Under the pieces are notes generated by a model. That model was given only the letters and a program-made list of their open reading frames with translations, made no database searches and was not told the origin of the DNA. From the NCBI GenBank assembly GCA_937926325.1, contig CALAZQ010000287.1, positions 1-36,741 of the forward strand: a stretch of DNA of 36,741 nucleotides. The letters run 5' to 3'. The stretch is from an uncultured Planctomycetaceae bacterium. Its GTDB lineage: Bacteria > Planctomycetota > Planctomycetia > Pirellulales > UBA1268. Both the position numbers and the translations under genes were made by a program. Each line of letters opens with the position of its first letter. Positions within the stretch are counted from its first letter, which is position 1. Below, piece after piece: positions 15,403-24,468 of the stretch.

Positions 15403-16506
15403 ATGGCGACGGTGGCTGACAGGGTCTTCAATTTTTCGGCAGGACCAGCTGTTCTGCCGCTTTCGGTGCTTGAGCGGGCCCGTGACGAGTTCTTGTCGCT
15501 GCCGGGTGTCGGCATGTCGGTGTTGGAAATCAGTCACCGCAGCAAAGCGTTCGATGAAATTCTGGAGCGGACCCTGACCGACCTCGGCAGCCTGCTCGGG
15601 CTCGGTGACGAGCACGAACTCGTGCTGCTGCAGGGTGGTGCGAGCCTGCAGTTCGCCATGGTGCCCCTGAATCTGCTGTCTGGGCGGTCGGCTGCGGCGA
15701 ATTACATTCTGACCGGCACGTGGGGAAAAGGCGGCCTCAAGGAGGCCAAGCGGATCGGCCCGACCCACATCGCCTGGGACGGCGAGCAGACCGGCTATGA
15801 CCGGCTGCCCGAGGGGAATGCCATCAACCTTTCCGAACAGCCTGCCTACGTGCACATCACCAGTAATGAGACCATCCAGGGGGTGCAGTGGCAGCAGCTG
15901 CCCGAAGCGGGTGACACGCCGCTGGTGTGCGACTGCTCGAGTGACTTCCTGTCGCGGCCGATCGAGCTGGAGCGGTACGGGGTCCTCTATGCGTGCGCTC
16001 AGAAGAATGCCGGGATCGCCGGGGTTACGGCGGTGGCGATTCGCAAGGATCTGCTCGAGCGATCGTCCGACAGCCTGCCCGCGATGCTCGATTACCGAAC
16101 GTTCGTCGCGAAAGGGTCGCGGCCGAATACGCCGCCGGTCTTTGCCATCTATATCCTCGGCCTCGTCTGCGATTGGCTGCTGCGGGAGGTGGGCGGCCTT
16201 GAGCGGATGGCCGAGCGAAATGCAGCCAAGGCGGCCCTGCTGTATGACGCGATTGATGCCGCTGACGGCTTCTATCGCGGGCACGCGGCGGCCGACTGTC
16301 GCTCGCAGATGAACGTCACCTTCCGGCTCCCGACGGCCGAGCTTGAGCAGGAATTTCTGGCAGAAGCCTCCAGCCATGGGCTTTCCGATCTCAAGGGGCA
16401 CCGATCGGTGGGGGGAATTCGCGCCAGCGTCTACAATGCGATGCCAGAAACCGGCGTGCTGGCCCTGCGGGATTTCATGAACGACTTTAGGAATGCCCGC
16501 GGCTAG
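15403..16506 (+). CDS. serC: Phosphoserine aminotransferase
   Basis: SerC transaminates 3-phosphohydroxypyruvate with glutamate, the second step of serine synthesis. The 367-residue PLP enzyme starts VFNFSAGPAVLP, has GMSVLEISHRSKAF (37-50), LLQGGASLQFAMVPLNL and SNETIQGVQW. The PLP lysine is in YACAQKNAGIAGV (Lys201). The C-terminus has the usual MNVTFRLP and LKGHRSVGGIRASVYNAM. Length matches the family (about 360). ATG 15403 is chosen over an upstream in-frame codon at 15355, which would add 16 non-conserved residues. serA, the preceding enzyme of the pathway, lies 147 bases downstream on the same strand, and the two may share the promoter at 15314. Confidence 0.96.
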   Translation: MATVADRVFNFSAGPAVLPLSVLERARDEFLSLPGVGMSVLEISHRSKAFDEILERTLTDLGSLLGLGDEHELVLLQGGASLQFAMVPLNLLSGRSAAANYILTGTWGKGGLKEAKRIGPTHIAWDGEQTGYDRLPEGNAINLSEQPAYVHITSNETIQGVQWQQLPEAGDTPLVCDCSSDFLSRPIELERYGVLYACAQKNAGIAGVTAVAIRKDLLERSSDSLPAMLDYRTFVAKGSRPNTPPVFAIYILGLVCDWLLREVGGLERMAERNAAKAALLYDAIDAADGFYRGHAAADCRSQMNVTFRLPTAELEQEFLAEASSHGLSDLKGHRSVGGIRASVYNAMPETGVLALRDFMNDFRNARG

Positions 16507-16653
16507 TAAGTACATCGGCGGGCCCTGCCGTTGAGGGGTGTGGCCAGTTTGCTGGAACACCGGCCGGCTTTTGTCGTCCCGCCGACAGCGACCCAACAGA
16601 GATACGCGACCGAGAACTCCCAGGAAGCCGGCCCCGCTCGCCGACACGCAGCC

Positions 16654-18300
16654 ATGCCATCGATCATCGTGCTTGACAAACTCAGCCCCGACGGAATCGC
16701 CCTGCTCGATGCCGCCGCCGCCAGTGGCATCAGCTACGAGGTGCGGACGGGACTTGCCGGTGATGATCTGCGGGAGGCCTTGGCCCAGCACGATGGGGCG
16801 ATCTGCCGCAGTGGCGTGAAGATCACTGCCGATGTGCTTGTCGGGAACCAGCGGCTCCGGGCGATTGTGCGGGCCGGTGTCGGCACCGACAACATCGACA
16901 AACAGGCGGCGACCCGGCAGGGCATCGTGGTGATGAACACCCCGGCCGGCAACACCATCAGCACGGCCGAGCATGCCTTTGCCTTGATCCTGGCGCTTTC
17001 CCGTAACGTGGCCGCCGCCGATGCCAGCCTGCGGGAGCATCGCTGGGACCGGGGCAAGTTCATGGGGGTGCAACTGGCCGGTAAGACGCTCGGGATCGTC
17101 GGCATGGGACGGATCGGGCAGGCAGTCGCCAGCCGGGCCCGGGCCTTTGACATGCGGGTGGTTGGGTTCGATCCGTTCCTGGCCACCGACCGTGCCAATG
17201 AGCTTGGAATCGAACTCGTTGGCAGTGTCCGTGAACTGCTGCCGGAGGTGGACTATCTCACCGTCCACACGCCCCTGACTGCCGAGACCCGCCATCTGAT
17301 AGGAAAGGACGAACTCGCGATCCTGAAGCCGGGGGTGCGGCTGGTCAACTGTGCCCGCGGCGGAATCTACGACGAGCAGGCGCTGCTGGAGGGGCTGCAG
17401 AGCGGCGTTATCGCCGGGGTAGCGCTCGATGTGTTTGAAGATGAGCCCTGCACCGAAAGCCCGTTGTTCGACCAGCCGGGGGTATTGGTGACGCCCCACC
17501 TGGGGGCCAGCACCGAGGAGGCGCAGTCTCAGGTCGCCATCGAGGGTGTCAACCTGCTGACCGATTTTCTGCGGACCGGTACGGTGCGGCACTCGGTCAA
17601 TTCCAGCCCGATCGATCCGGCCGCCCTCGAGGGGGTGCGAGGCTTCCTCGATCTCGGCTGGCGATTGGGCGTGCTGCTCTCGCAGCTTGACGAACAGCCG
17701 CCAAAGTCGGTCTCGATTGCCTACCGTGGTGAAATCGCGTCCCGTAACACCCGCCTCGTAACAGCCGCCTTCGCGGCCGGTCTGCTCGAGACAGCGCTCG
17801 AGGATGTCAACATCATCAACGCCGAAATGTTGCTGCGGGAGCGGGGCATTGAGCTGGTCGAACAGAGCCGCTCTGATCCGGGGGCGTTCAGTTCGGTCGT
17901 CGCCGTCGATCTGGTGGCGGGTGATTGTGTGCACCGTGCTGCTGGCACCCTGTTTGGCCGGTCGATGCCGCGGCTGGTGCAGCTGGAGGGGCATCGGCTC
18001 GAGGCTTACCTCGACGGTACCCTGCTGGTATTCACCCACCAGGACGTGCCGGGCATCATCGGCCGAGTGGGGACCGCCTTCGGTGGCAGCGGCGTGAACA
18101 TCGCTCAGATGACTGTCGGCCGCTCAGCACCGGGCGGCGATGCCATCGGCGTTCTCAATCTTGATCAGCCACCCTCGCCCGCAGCCCTGGCCCAGGTCGA
18201 GGCCTGCGAAGGGATCCGCTCGGCCCGGGTCTGTCAGCTGCCGGCGGCAGGGCAGGTGCCTTATTGGCTGGCAACGCCGCCCGCGGCTCCCCGTGGGTGA
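16654..18300 (+). CDS. serA: D-3-phosphoglycerate dehydrogenase, long (ACT-containing) form
   Basis: SerA oxidises 3-phosphoglycerate with NAD+, the first committed step of serine synthesis. The 548-residue protein has the 2-hydroxyacid dehydrogenase fold with the nucleotide loop GIVGMGRIGQAVASRA (147-162). The catalytic triad is Arg235 (NCARGGIYDE), Glu264 (DVFEDEP) and His282 (TPHLGAST). After about 310 comes an intervening domain (VRHSVNSSPID onward) and an ACT-like regulatory end (VFTHQDVPGIIGRVGTAFG), the long form seen in Bacillus and Mycobacterium. Serine feedback through the ACT domain is likely but not proven. ATG 16654 is chosen for the start (MPSIIVLDKLSPDGI); the frame upstream has no family similarity. 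Confidence 0.95.
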   Translation: MPSIIVLDKLSPDGIALLDAAAASGISYEVRTGLAGDDLREALAQHDGAICRSGVKITADVLVGNQRLRAIVRAGVGTDNIDKQAATRQGIVVMNTPAGNTISTAEHAFALILALSRNVAAADASLREHRWDRGKFMGVQLAGKTLGIVGMGRIGQAVASRARAFDMRVVGFDPFLATDRANELGIELVGSVRELLPEVDYLTVHTPLTAETRHLIGKDELAILKPGVRLVNCARGGIYDEQALLEGLQSGVIAGVALDVFEDEPCTESPLFDQPGVLVTPHLGASTEEAQSQVAIEGVNLLTDFLRTGTVRHSVNSSPIDPAALEGVRGFLDLGWRLGVLLSQLDEQPPKSVSIAYRGEIASRNTRLVTAAFAAGLLETALEDVNIINAEMLLRERGIELVEQSRSDPGAFSSVVAVDLVAGDCVHRAAGTLFGRSMPRLVQLEGHRLEAYLDGTLLVFTHQDVPGIIGRVGTAFGGSGVNIAQMTVGRSAPGGDAIGVLNLDQPPSPAALAQVEACEGIRSARVCQLPAAGQVPYWLATPPAAPRG

Positions 18301-18317
18301 TTTTGTGAAGTTCGGTC

Positions 18318-21300
18318 ATGTGTACCACTCTGCGAGCCGTGATCAGCCGCGGACTGCTGGCGACAGTGGCGGTGACGGCGACTCTCACGTGTCACCTGGG
18401 GATGGCCGAGCGGGCAACGGTCTCTGATCAGACGTCGCGACGGCTGCTCGAGGCGGTGGCAGAACGGGGCTATCACGAAACCGCCTTGCTGATTCTCGAC
18501 CGACTTGCTGCCGATCCCGAGCTTTCGGCCGAGTTTCGCCGCACGATCCCGCTGCGGCGGGCAGCTGCCCTGGTCGCTTCGGTGCGGTTCGATCCTGATC
18601 TGGCGAAACGACGACAGACCTATGCCGATGCGGCTGCGGAGATTGACCGGCTCCTGGCCACCGGAGATGACCCGGCGGTGGTCGCGGAGGCGGCGATGCA
18701 GCGGGGCCTGCTGCTGCTGGAACAGGGCCGGCTGCGGCGGCTGACGGACGATTCAGCCGGGGCGGCGGCGGCTGCCAAACTGTTTGGCAAGGCGGCTGCC
18801 GCCTTCGTGGCTGGAGCCGATGCCGGGCCTGCCAGCGGGTCTGCTCGCGCGGCCACCGAACGGGAACTGGCAGCAGTGGACGCTCGCCTGATGGAGTACC
18901 GGAAACGCCGGGTGTTGCCCCGTGAAGACCGACGGGCCTGCGATGCCCTTGAAGCAGAACGTGAGCGGCTGCGGGGTCGGCTGGTCCAGCTTGATCTCTT
19001 GGCAGCCGAGGCGACGGCGGAACAGGCCCGCTGCTTTCCCACTGGGTCAGCAGCCCGTCAGTCGGGCCTGAAGCGGGCTGCGGGCCAGTATCGGGCCATT
19101 GCCGAGAAGCAGCCGACCCGGGCAGCCGGCCTCTGGGCCCGAGTGGAAGAGGGCCGCACGCTGATCGAATTGGGCGAGCGGGAACGGGGGCTCGAACTGC
19201 TCGATGAGATCCTGAAGCTGCCGGCGACGGAAATCCTGATTGAGCGGCTGCAGGTGCGGGCGCTGGCCGCGATCCTTCAATGCTGGCTGGAGACGCCAGA
19301 TCAGCGAGATGATGCGGGGTTTGATGAGCGGCTGCGGCGGCAGGTGCTGGGGCTGGGGCCACCGGAGCGTCTTGATGCCGATGCCCTCGATGCCAAATAT
19401 GCCGCCGCGGAACTGCTGCTGAGGCGGGTAGAGGAAATTCCACCCGGTGAGCAGCGACGCCGACAGCCGCTGGTCGAGGACGTGCGGCGGTTGGCCACCG
19501 ATGTCGCGCGGGCCGGAGGCGACCGTGCTGCACCCGCACGTGAACTCCTTGAGCGGCTCGACGGCCGGGGCCGGGCCGCGGCGCAACGGCTGGGGCAGAC
19601 CTTCGACGCGGCGGTTGACCGCGCCCGGCAGGCCGTTGCGGCGGTCCAGGCCGATCCGACGGCGGCGGGGTGTGCCGCTGCGTGTGAACAGATTCGCCAA
19701 GCGTTGGTCGCCGGGGTGACCGACCCGCCGGAGGATCCCGCCGCTCGCCGGCAGCAGCTGCTTCAGCTTCGCTATCAGCTGGCCTTTGTCCTGTACGAAG
19801 GCCGCCGGTACCACGAGGCGGCCGCCGTCGGGGAGGACTTTCTCGTCACCGCCCCGGCCGCGCCGATCAGCCGCAAGGCGGCGACCATCGCCCTGGCCAG
19901 CTGGCAGGCGCTGCAGCGGCAGCCGAACGAGGCCTGGGGTCGGGCTGCCGTGGGCCGGCTGGCCCGGTTGACCGAAGTCATCATGGGGCGGTGGCCTGAG
20001 GAGGCTGAGTCGGCTGCGGCCGCCATGCTGGCGATCGACCTCGCTGCCGCCGCCGCTGACCGGTCCGCCATCGAGACGATCCTGGCCGGCCTGCCCCCAA
20101 CCAGCAGTGGTCGGGCAGAGCTGCTGCTCCGCGGCGGCGTCGCGATCTGGCAGCTCTGTGGAGCGGCGGGTGAGCCCACCGGGGCGTCGGCAGGAGCCGC
20201 TGCTGCGTGTGCTGGCCGGGCGGCCGACCGGCTTGACGAGGGGCTCGGGCTGATTGCCGGCGAGCAGACGTTGGCTGAGCCGATTGCTTCCCTCGCAGTT
20301 GCCGCTGCAGTCGCCCGTTGTCAAATCGCGTTGGCGACCGACGGTGCAGCGACCAATCGACTGATGCCGCTGCTGACCCAGCCGCTCTACGGTCCCTGGA
20401 CGCTGCTGCGAGATCCAGCCAATACGTTTTCCCAACAGCTTGTTGAGGCGGGCCTCAGCTGCTGCCTGCGGGGATTCACGCGGGCCGGCCGGTTCGACCT
20501 TGCCGAGGAGGCCGTCACCGAGCTCGCAGAGAGGCTTGCCGGGGATGACGCAGCTGCCCTCCGGCTGGCGGCCACTGCGGGGGTGCTCGGTCGCGAGCTG
20601 TTCGACCGCCTCCAGGCCCCGGATGCGCCTGCCGTGACCGGGCGGGATCAGGCTCTGCAGTTGCTCGTTCGGCTGCTTGCCGTTGCGGCCTCCCCTTCTG
20701 CCCCGCGGGCCGTGACGCTCTGGGCCGCCGCGACCCTCAAGCGGCTGGGTGAGGCCGAGGGGGCCCTCGAGCAGCTGGTGCCCCGCGATCGCCGCCGTGA
20801 TCTGCTTGAGCAGGCAGCCGCTGCGACGCAGCGGCTGCTGGCAGCGGAGCCGGCAGCGGGGCGGCCGCCCTTGAGGCTTCAACTTGCCGAGCTTTGGACG
20901 GCTGTCGGCCGCTGGCAGGCGGCCGTCGCAGAGCTCGATCTGGTGGTCGCCGATCCTCGGGCGGGCCGCTCGATCCTCGTCCAGCGGGAAGTGGCCGACC
21001 TGCTCGAGTCATTGGCCCGGAACCAGCCCGATCCAGCCGCAGCCCGCCAGCTCTTCCGCGCCGCTGTCGCCGGCCGAACGGTCGGTTCAGCGTCGGCCTG
21101 GGGGTGGGGGGGCTTGGCCAGCCGAATCTCCCGCCGGGCATTCGCCGGCGATGACGCTGAGGCCCGGCAGCTTCGACGGCTCTACTTCGAGGCTCGCCAT
21201 CGCCTGGCTGGCTGCCGGTTGGCCTGGGCCCGTCGCGAGGCCGATGCGGCCACCGCTCGCCGGCAGCTGCAACAGGCCGCAGCCGAGCTTGAGATCGAGG

Positions 21301-21407
21301 CCCGGCTGCATCCTGATCTCGGCGGGAAAGAGTTTCAGCAACGCTTTGAACAGCTCCGGGAGGAGATCCGCCAGGCGCTTTCCGGACCGCCGGGGGATGA
21401 TGCATGA
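18318..21407 (+). CDS. Large exported helical-repeat (TPR-like) protein
   Basis: This 1029-residue protein starts with a signal-peptide-like segment (residues 7-28, LLATVAVTATLTC) and is then almost all helix, rich in Ala, Leu, Arg and Glu. Degenerate tetratricopeptide-like units can be seen, such as RLLEAVAERGYHETALLILDRL, LGERERGLELLDEILKL and RYQLAFVLYEGRRYHEAA. No catalytic motif is recognisable. It begins 17 bases after serA and overlaps the next gene by four bases (ATGA), heading a block with another repeat protein and an ExbB/ExbD/ExbD set. By context I infer a periplasmic scaffold or cargo receptor working with that proton-driven motor. Individual repeat boundaries are not reliable by eye. 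Confidence 0.75.
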   Translation: MCTTLRAVISRGLLATVAVTATLTCHLGMAERATVSDQTSRRLLEAVAERGYHETALLILDRLAADPELSAEFRRTIPLRRAAALVASVRFDPDLAKRRQTYADAAAEIDRLLATGDDPAVVAEAAMQRGLLLLEQGRLRRLTDDSAGAAAAAKLFGKAAAAFVAGADAGPASGSARAATERELAAVDARLMEYRKRRVLPREDRRACDALEAERERLRGRLVQLDLLAAEATAEQARCFPTGSAARQSGLKRAAGQYRAIAEKQPTRAAGLWARVEEGRTLIELGERERGLELLDEILKLPATEILIERLQVRALAAILQCWLETPDQRDDAGFDERLRRQVLGLGPPERLDADALDAKYAAAELLLRRVEEIPPGEQRRRQPLVEDVRRLATDVARAGGDRAAPARELLERLDGRGRAAAQRLGQTFDAAVDRARQAVAAVQADPTAAGCAAACEQIRQALVAGVTDPPEDPAARRQQLLQLRYQLAFVLYEGRRYHEAAAVGEDFLVTAPAAPISRKAATIALASWQALQRQPNEAWGRAAVGRLARLTEVIMGRWPEEAESAAAAMLAIDLAAAAADRSAIETILAGLPPTSSGRAELLLRGGVAIWQLCGAAGEPTGASAGAAAACAGRAADRLDEGLGLIAGEQTLAEPIASLAVAAAVARCQIALATDGAATNRLMPLLTQPLYGPWTLLRDPANTFSQQLVEAGLSCCLRGFTRAGRFDLAEEAVTELAERLAGDDAAALRLAATAGVLGRELFDRLQAPDAPAVTGRDQALQLLVRLLAVAASPSAPRAVTLWAAATLKRLGEAEGALEQLVPRDRRRDLLEQAAAATQRLLAAEPAAGRPPLRLQLAELWTAVGRWQAAVAELDLVVADPRAGRSILVQREVADLLESLARNQPDPAAARQLFRAAVAGRTVGSASAWGWGGLASRISRRAFAGDDAEARQLRRLYFEARHRLAGCRLAWARREADAATARRQLQQAAAELEIEARLHPDLGGKEFQQRFEQLREEIRQALSGPPGDDA

Positions 21408-22513
21408 CGCTCGACTGTCGGATCGCATCCAGACCGGTTTCCCGGGCCTGGCTTCTTCCCCTGAGCTGCTTGTTGCTGGGCTGGCTGTCGCCCCCGGTGG
21501 CGGCGGCCGATCGACTGGTGACCTCGGAGGGGCCCCTGCTGGGAGAGGTGGTCGGCATGTCCCCTGAGGCGGTCGAATTCCGTGAACAGGGATCGAAGGG
21601 CCGTTCTCAGCAGATTCCGGTCGATGCCATTGTCACGCTCTCGCTTCAGAGTGAGCCGTCCCGGGTGACAGAGGCGAGGCAGCTGCTCGAGCAGGGCGAG
21701 TTTGAGGCAGCGGCCGCAGTTCTCGCTGAGGTCACTCCGGTTGAGCTCGAGGTTGCCTCGGCTGCGGTCCGGGGGGAGCACGCGTACGTGACGGCTGCCA
21801 TCGCCGGCCGGCAAGCGGTCGCAACCGGCAAGGATCTGGCCGGAGGGCTGGCGGCCGTGACAGACTTTCTTGATCGTTTCAGCCGGAGCATCCATCGCTT
21901 TGAACTGATCGAACTGGCAGGGGATCTTGAGCTGGCGGCGGGCCGACCGGACGCCGCCCTCGCGAGCTATCGGCAGCTTGCGCAGGGCCCGCCGTCGCTG
22001 GCGATCCGCGCCGCCCGCCGCGAGGGTGAAACCCTGCTCGCGCTGGGCAAGACTGCTGAGGCTGCTGCTGTCCTCTCGGCTGCGGCTGAGTCACCAGCAA
22101 GCGACGAGAATAGCCGTAGGGAACGGGCTGCCGCCAGCATCGGAGAGGCCAGCTGCCTGATCCGGCTCGACCGCCCCGCTGAGGCAGTCACGCAGATTCG
22201 TCGGCTCTTGGCCACGATGGAGCCGCCAGCCGCCGCCGATAAAGAGGGGCAGCAGCAGCTCGGCCGTGCCTACGCCACGCTCGGCCGGGCCTTGCTGGCC
22301 AATCACCAGGAACAGGATGGGCTGATCGCCTATCTGACGGTCGATCTGGTGCACAGCAGTGACCCCGAAAGTCACGCCGAAGCGCTCTATCGGCTGCAGG
22401 AACTCTGGGATCAGGGCCGGTATCCGCAGCGGGCGAGCGAGGCCCGCCGTCGGCTTGAGGCTGACTATCCCGAAAGTGCTTGGGCGGCCCGCCTGAGGCG
22501 GCCGGTCCACTGA
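21404..22513 (+). CDS. Exported TPR-like repeat protein
   Basis: The 369-residue product has a signal peptide (WLLPLSCLLLGWLSPPVAAAD, with cleavage likely near residue 35). A small beta-rich segment follows at 36-85 (RLVTSEGPLLGEVVGMSPEAV, then QQIPVDAIVTLSL). Then come tetratricopeptide-like helices: ARQLLEQGEFEAAAAVLAEV, LELAAGRPDAALASYRQLA, REGETLLALGKTAEAAAVL and YRLQELWDQGRYPQRASEA. The ATG overlaps the stop of the large repeat gene (ATGA), and the ExbB gene begins 109 bases later. The pair looks like two co-made periplasmic partners of the proton-channel proteins. No enzyme motif was seen. Confidence 0.75.
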   Translation: MTLDCRIASRPVSRAWLLPLSCLLLGWLSPPVAAADRLVTSEGPLLGEVVGMSPEAVEFREQGSKGRSQQIPVDAIVTLSLQSEPSRVTEARQLLEQGEFEAAAAVLAEVTPVELEVASAAVRGEHAYVTAAIAGRQAVATGKDLAGGLAAVTDFLDRFSRSIHRFELIELAGDLELAAGRPDAALASYRQLAQGPPSLAIRAARREGETLLALGKTAEAAAVLSAAAESPASDENSRRERAAASIGEASCLIRLDRPAEAVTQIRRLLATMEPPAAADKEGQQQLGRAYATLGRALLANHQEQDGLIAYLTVDLVHSSDPESHAEALYRLQELWDQGRYPQRASEARRRLEADYPESAWAARLRRPVH

Positions 22514-22622
22514 CCCGTCGGAACGGCTTGGCGAAGCGGTGCTGCTGCCGGTAGGCTGCCCGCCAGCAGAGACAGTGCAGCCCCGAGGAGAGGCTGCCGG
22601 CTCGCGAACAGGGATGTGAACG

Positions 22623-23429
22623 ATGCAGAAGCAGGACGCGGTGCGGTGGCTGATGGTGCTGCTGGTGGTGGTCGCCGGGACGGCGAACCTCGGCGGCGTG
22701 AGGGCCCAGGAGCCGGGAGAGAATGCGAACCCCGCGGCAGCGCCGGCCGCGGTGGCCCCGGCGGCCGGAGCAGTTGTCGCCGAGCCGGCGGCCCCGCCCG
22801 CCCCTCGCAATCTGCTGGTCTATTACTTTGGAGCCCTGGGGCCGACCTTCGTTGTCGTCTTCCTCGGCCTCTCCTTCGCGCTGGTCGCCCTGCTGGTGAT
22901 GTGCTTCCTGCAGCTGCGGCGGTCGGTGCTGCTGCCCCCGGAACTGGTCGAGGGCTTTGAAGCCCACATCGAGAAAAAGGAGTTCCAGCAGGCCTACGAG
23001 TTGGCGAAGGCTGACGACTCTCCGCTGGGCCGGGTGCTGGCGGCAGCGCTGGTGAAGCTCCAGATCGGCTATGAGCAGGCCCTCGAGGCGATGCGAGAGG
23101 TGCAGGCCGAAGAGGTGATGCGGCTGGAGCACAAGATCAGCTACGTCTCGCTCGTCGGTGCCCTCGCCCCGATGTTTGGCCTGCTTGGGACGGTGAGCGG
23201 CATGGTCGCCGCCTTTTCGGTCATCGCCCAGTCGGCGACCCAGCCAAAACCAGCTGAACTGGCGTCGGGCATCTCGCAGGCGCTGGTCACCACCCTGATC
23301 GGCCTCTGGCTGGCGATCCCGGCGGTTGCCTGCTTCAGCCTGTTTCGCAACTGGCTCGAACGGTTTTCCACCGATCTCGACGCAGAGAGTGTACGGCTGA
23401 TCGCCAAGGTGCCGGTCGCCAAGAAATGA
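22623..23429 (+). CDS. MotA/TolQ/ExbB proton-channel family protein
   Basis: The 268-residue protein starts with a signal-like hydrophobic segment (9-28) and a Pro/Ala-rich linker (30-62). The first transmembrane helix follows at about 66-92 (FVVVFLGLSFALVALLVM), then a cytoplasmic helical region, and two further membrane helices from about 178 to 250 (SLVGALAPMFGLLGTVSGMV and ISQALVTTLIGLWLAIPAV). LGTVSGMV and the TTLIGLWLAIP stretch are the family hallmarks. Such proteins form the pentameric proton channel that powers TonB-ExbBD and Tol-Pal machines. The stop overlaps the start of the first ExbD gene (ATGA). No TonB, TolA, TolB or Pal gene is present nearby, so the machine it drives is unclear. 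Confidence 0.88.
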   Translation: MQKQDAVRWLMVLLVVVAGTANLGGVRAQEPGENANPAAAPAAVAPAAGAVVAEPAAPPAPRNLLVYYFGALGPTFVVVFLGLSFALVALLVMCFLQLRRSVLLPPELVEGFEAHIEKKEFQQAYELAKADDSPLGRVLAAALVKLQIGYEQALEAMREVQAEEVMRLEHKISYVSLVGALAPMFGLLGTVSGMVAAFSVIAQSATQPKPAELASGISQALVTTLIGLWLAIPAVACFSLFRNWLERFSTDLDAESVRLIAKVPVAKK

Positions 23430-23932
23430 CCGCCGCCGGTCGCGACAGAAATAAGACAGCGGGACAGCGCAACCAACACAGAGGCGTCGCGACAGTGGCA
23501 GGCAGAACGGGTGGTCCCGCGACGGTCGAGTTCGACATGACGCCGATGATCGACGTCACCTTTCAGCTGATCACCTTTTTCATGTTCGTGCTCAACTTCA
23601 GCGAGGCAGAGCAGGATGAGCGGATTCAGCTGCCTGCCAGCCAACTGGCCAAGCCGGCCGAGGGCGTGGTGGAGACCCCGATCACCATGCAGCTGACGGC
23701 TGACGGTGGAGTGCTCTATGCGGGTGAAATCCTGCCGGTGAATCAGATCGGCCGGTCGCTCGAGCAGGAGCGGGAGATCATCGTCGCCGCCGGCAAGGAT
23801 CCGGCGCTGGCGACGGTGATCGTCCGGGCCGACGGCCGGGCCCGGACCGGGGATGTTCAGCAGGTCATCAGGATCTGCCAGGAACAGGGCTTCGAGCGGT
23901 TCGCCCTCCGCGCCCTCTACAAGCCGGAGTGA
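23426..23932 (+). CDS. ExbD/TolR-family protein (first copy)
   Basis: This 168-residue protein has a basic N-terminal stretch, then a single transmembrane helix beginning EFDMTPMIDVTFQLITFF. Asp43 sits in the MIDV motif that carries the proton-coupling aspartate in ExbD and TolR. The rest (about 75-168) forms the periplasmic domain, with IVVAAGKDPALATVIVRADGRA and DVQQVIRICQEQGFERFALRA typical of the family. The ATG overlaps the ExbB stop, and the second ExbD starts three bases after its own stop, so all three are surely co-translated. Confidence 0.9.
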   Translation: MTAAGRDRNKTAGQRNQHRGVATVAGRTGGPATVEFDMTPMIDVTFQLITFFMFVLNFSEAEQDERIQLPASQLAKPAEGVVETPITMQLTADGGVLYAGEILPVNQIGRSLEQEREIIVAAGKDPALATVIVRADGRARTGDVQQVIRICQEQGFERFALRALYKPE

Positions 23933-23935
23933 CCG

Positions 23936-24430
23936 ATGGCCCAGCCTGCTCCGAAACGTCGGCGACTCGAAAAGGTGGCGATCAACATGACGCCGATGAT
24001 CGACGTCGTCTTTCAGCTGATGATCTTCTTCATGCTCACCCTCAACATCATCGCGCCGGAGGGTGACTTTGATATCCGGATGCCGTTGTCGAAATCGGCC
24101 GGCCCGCCGACCGACGATCTGCAGTTGCCGCCGATTCGCGTGCGGCTCACGGCTGATCCAGCCGGCGGCCTGCAGACGCTGACGATGAACGGTGAGCCGG
24201 TGGCCGGCTTTGACGACCTGCAGCGGCGGGTGGCGGGCATCGTTGAGGCGGCGGTGGTCTCGGGAGGCGACGCCGAGGACGTCGAACTCGAGCTCGACTG
24301 CGACGAGCAGCTCGACTACGCCTATGTGGTGCAGGCGATCACGGCGGTCTCCGGCCGGGTCGAGGACGGTCGCGTGATCGAGATGATCAAGAAGATCAGC
24401 TTCGCTCCCGCGACGGCCGACGCCGAATGA
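23936..24430 (+). CDS. ExbD/TolR-family protein (second copy)
   Basis: The 164-residue product has a basic start and the same membrane motif as its neighbour (INMTPMIDVVFQLMIFFML), with Asp23 as the likely proton-coupling residue. The periplasmic part (50-164) diverges considerably from the first copy and includes IVEAAVVSGGDAEDVELELD. The two copies look like an old duplication kept as distinct subunits, possibly a heteromeric pair in the channel. It converges on the xerC/D-type gene, and a perfect 8-bp hairpin lies in the 38-base gap. Confidence 0.9.
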   Translation: MAQPAPKRRRLEKVAINMTPMIDVVFQLMIFFMLTLNIIAPEGDFDIRMPLSKSAGPPTDDLQLPPIRVRLTADPAGGLQTLTMNGEPVAGFDDLQRRVAGIVEAAVVSGGDAEDVELELDCDEQLDYAYVVQAITAVSGRVEDGRVIEMIKKISFAPATADAE

Positions 24431-24443
24431 GCCTTGGGGCGGG

Positions 24444-24464
24444 CGGCAGCAGCCGATGCTGCCG
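24444..24464. terminator. Hairpin between convergent exbD and recombinase genes
   Basis: A perfect 8-bp stem, CGGCAGCA (24444-24451) and TGCTGCCG (24457-24464) with a 5-base loop, fills the middle of the 38-base convergent gap. No T tract follows on either strand, so it may block read-through or stabilise 3' ends rather than act as a classic intrinsic terminator. Confidence 0.5.
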
Positions 24465-24468
24465 GGCC

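Noticed and set aside
15343..18039. Open frame of about 898 codons on the minus strand opposite serC and serA
   Set aside because: It runs opposite two clearly conserved enzymes, has no recognisable protein motif, and is rich in His, Arg and Gln as antisense shadows of GC-rich coding DNA are.
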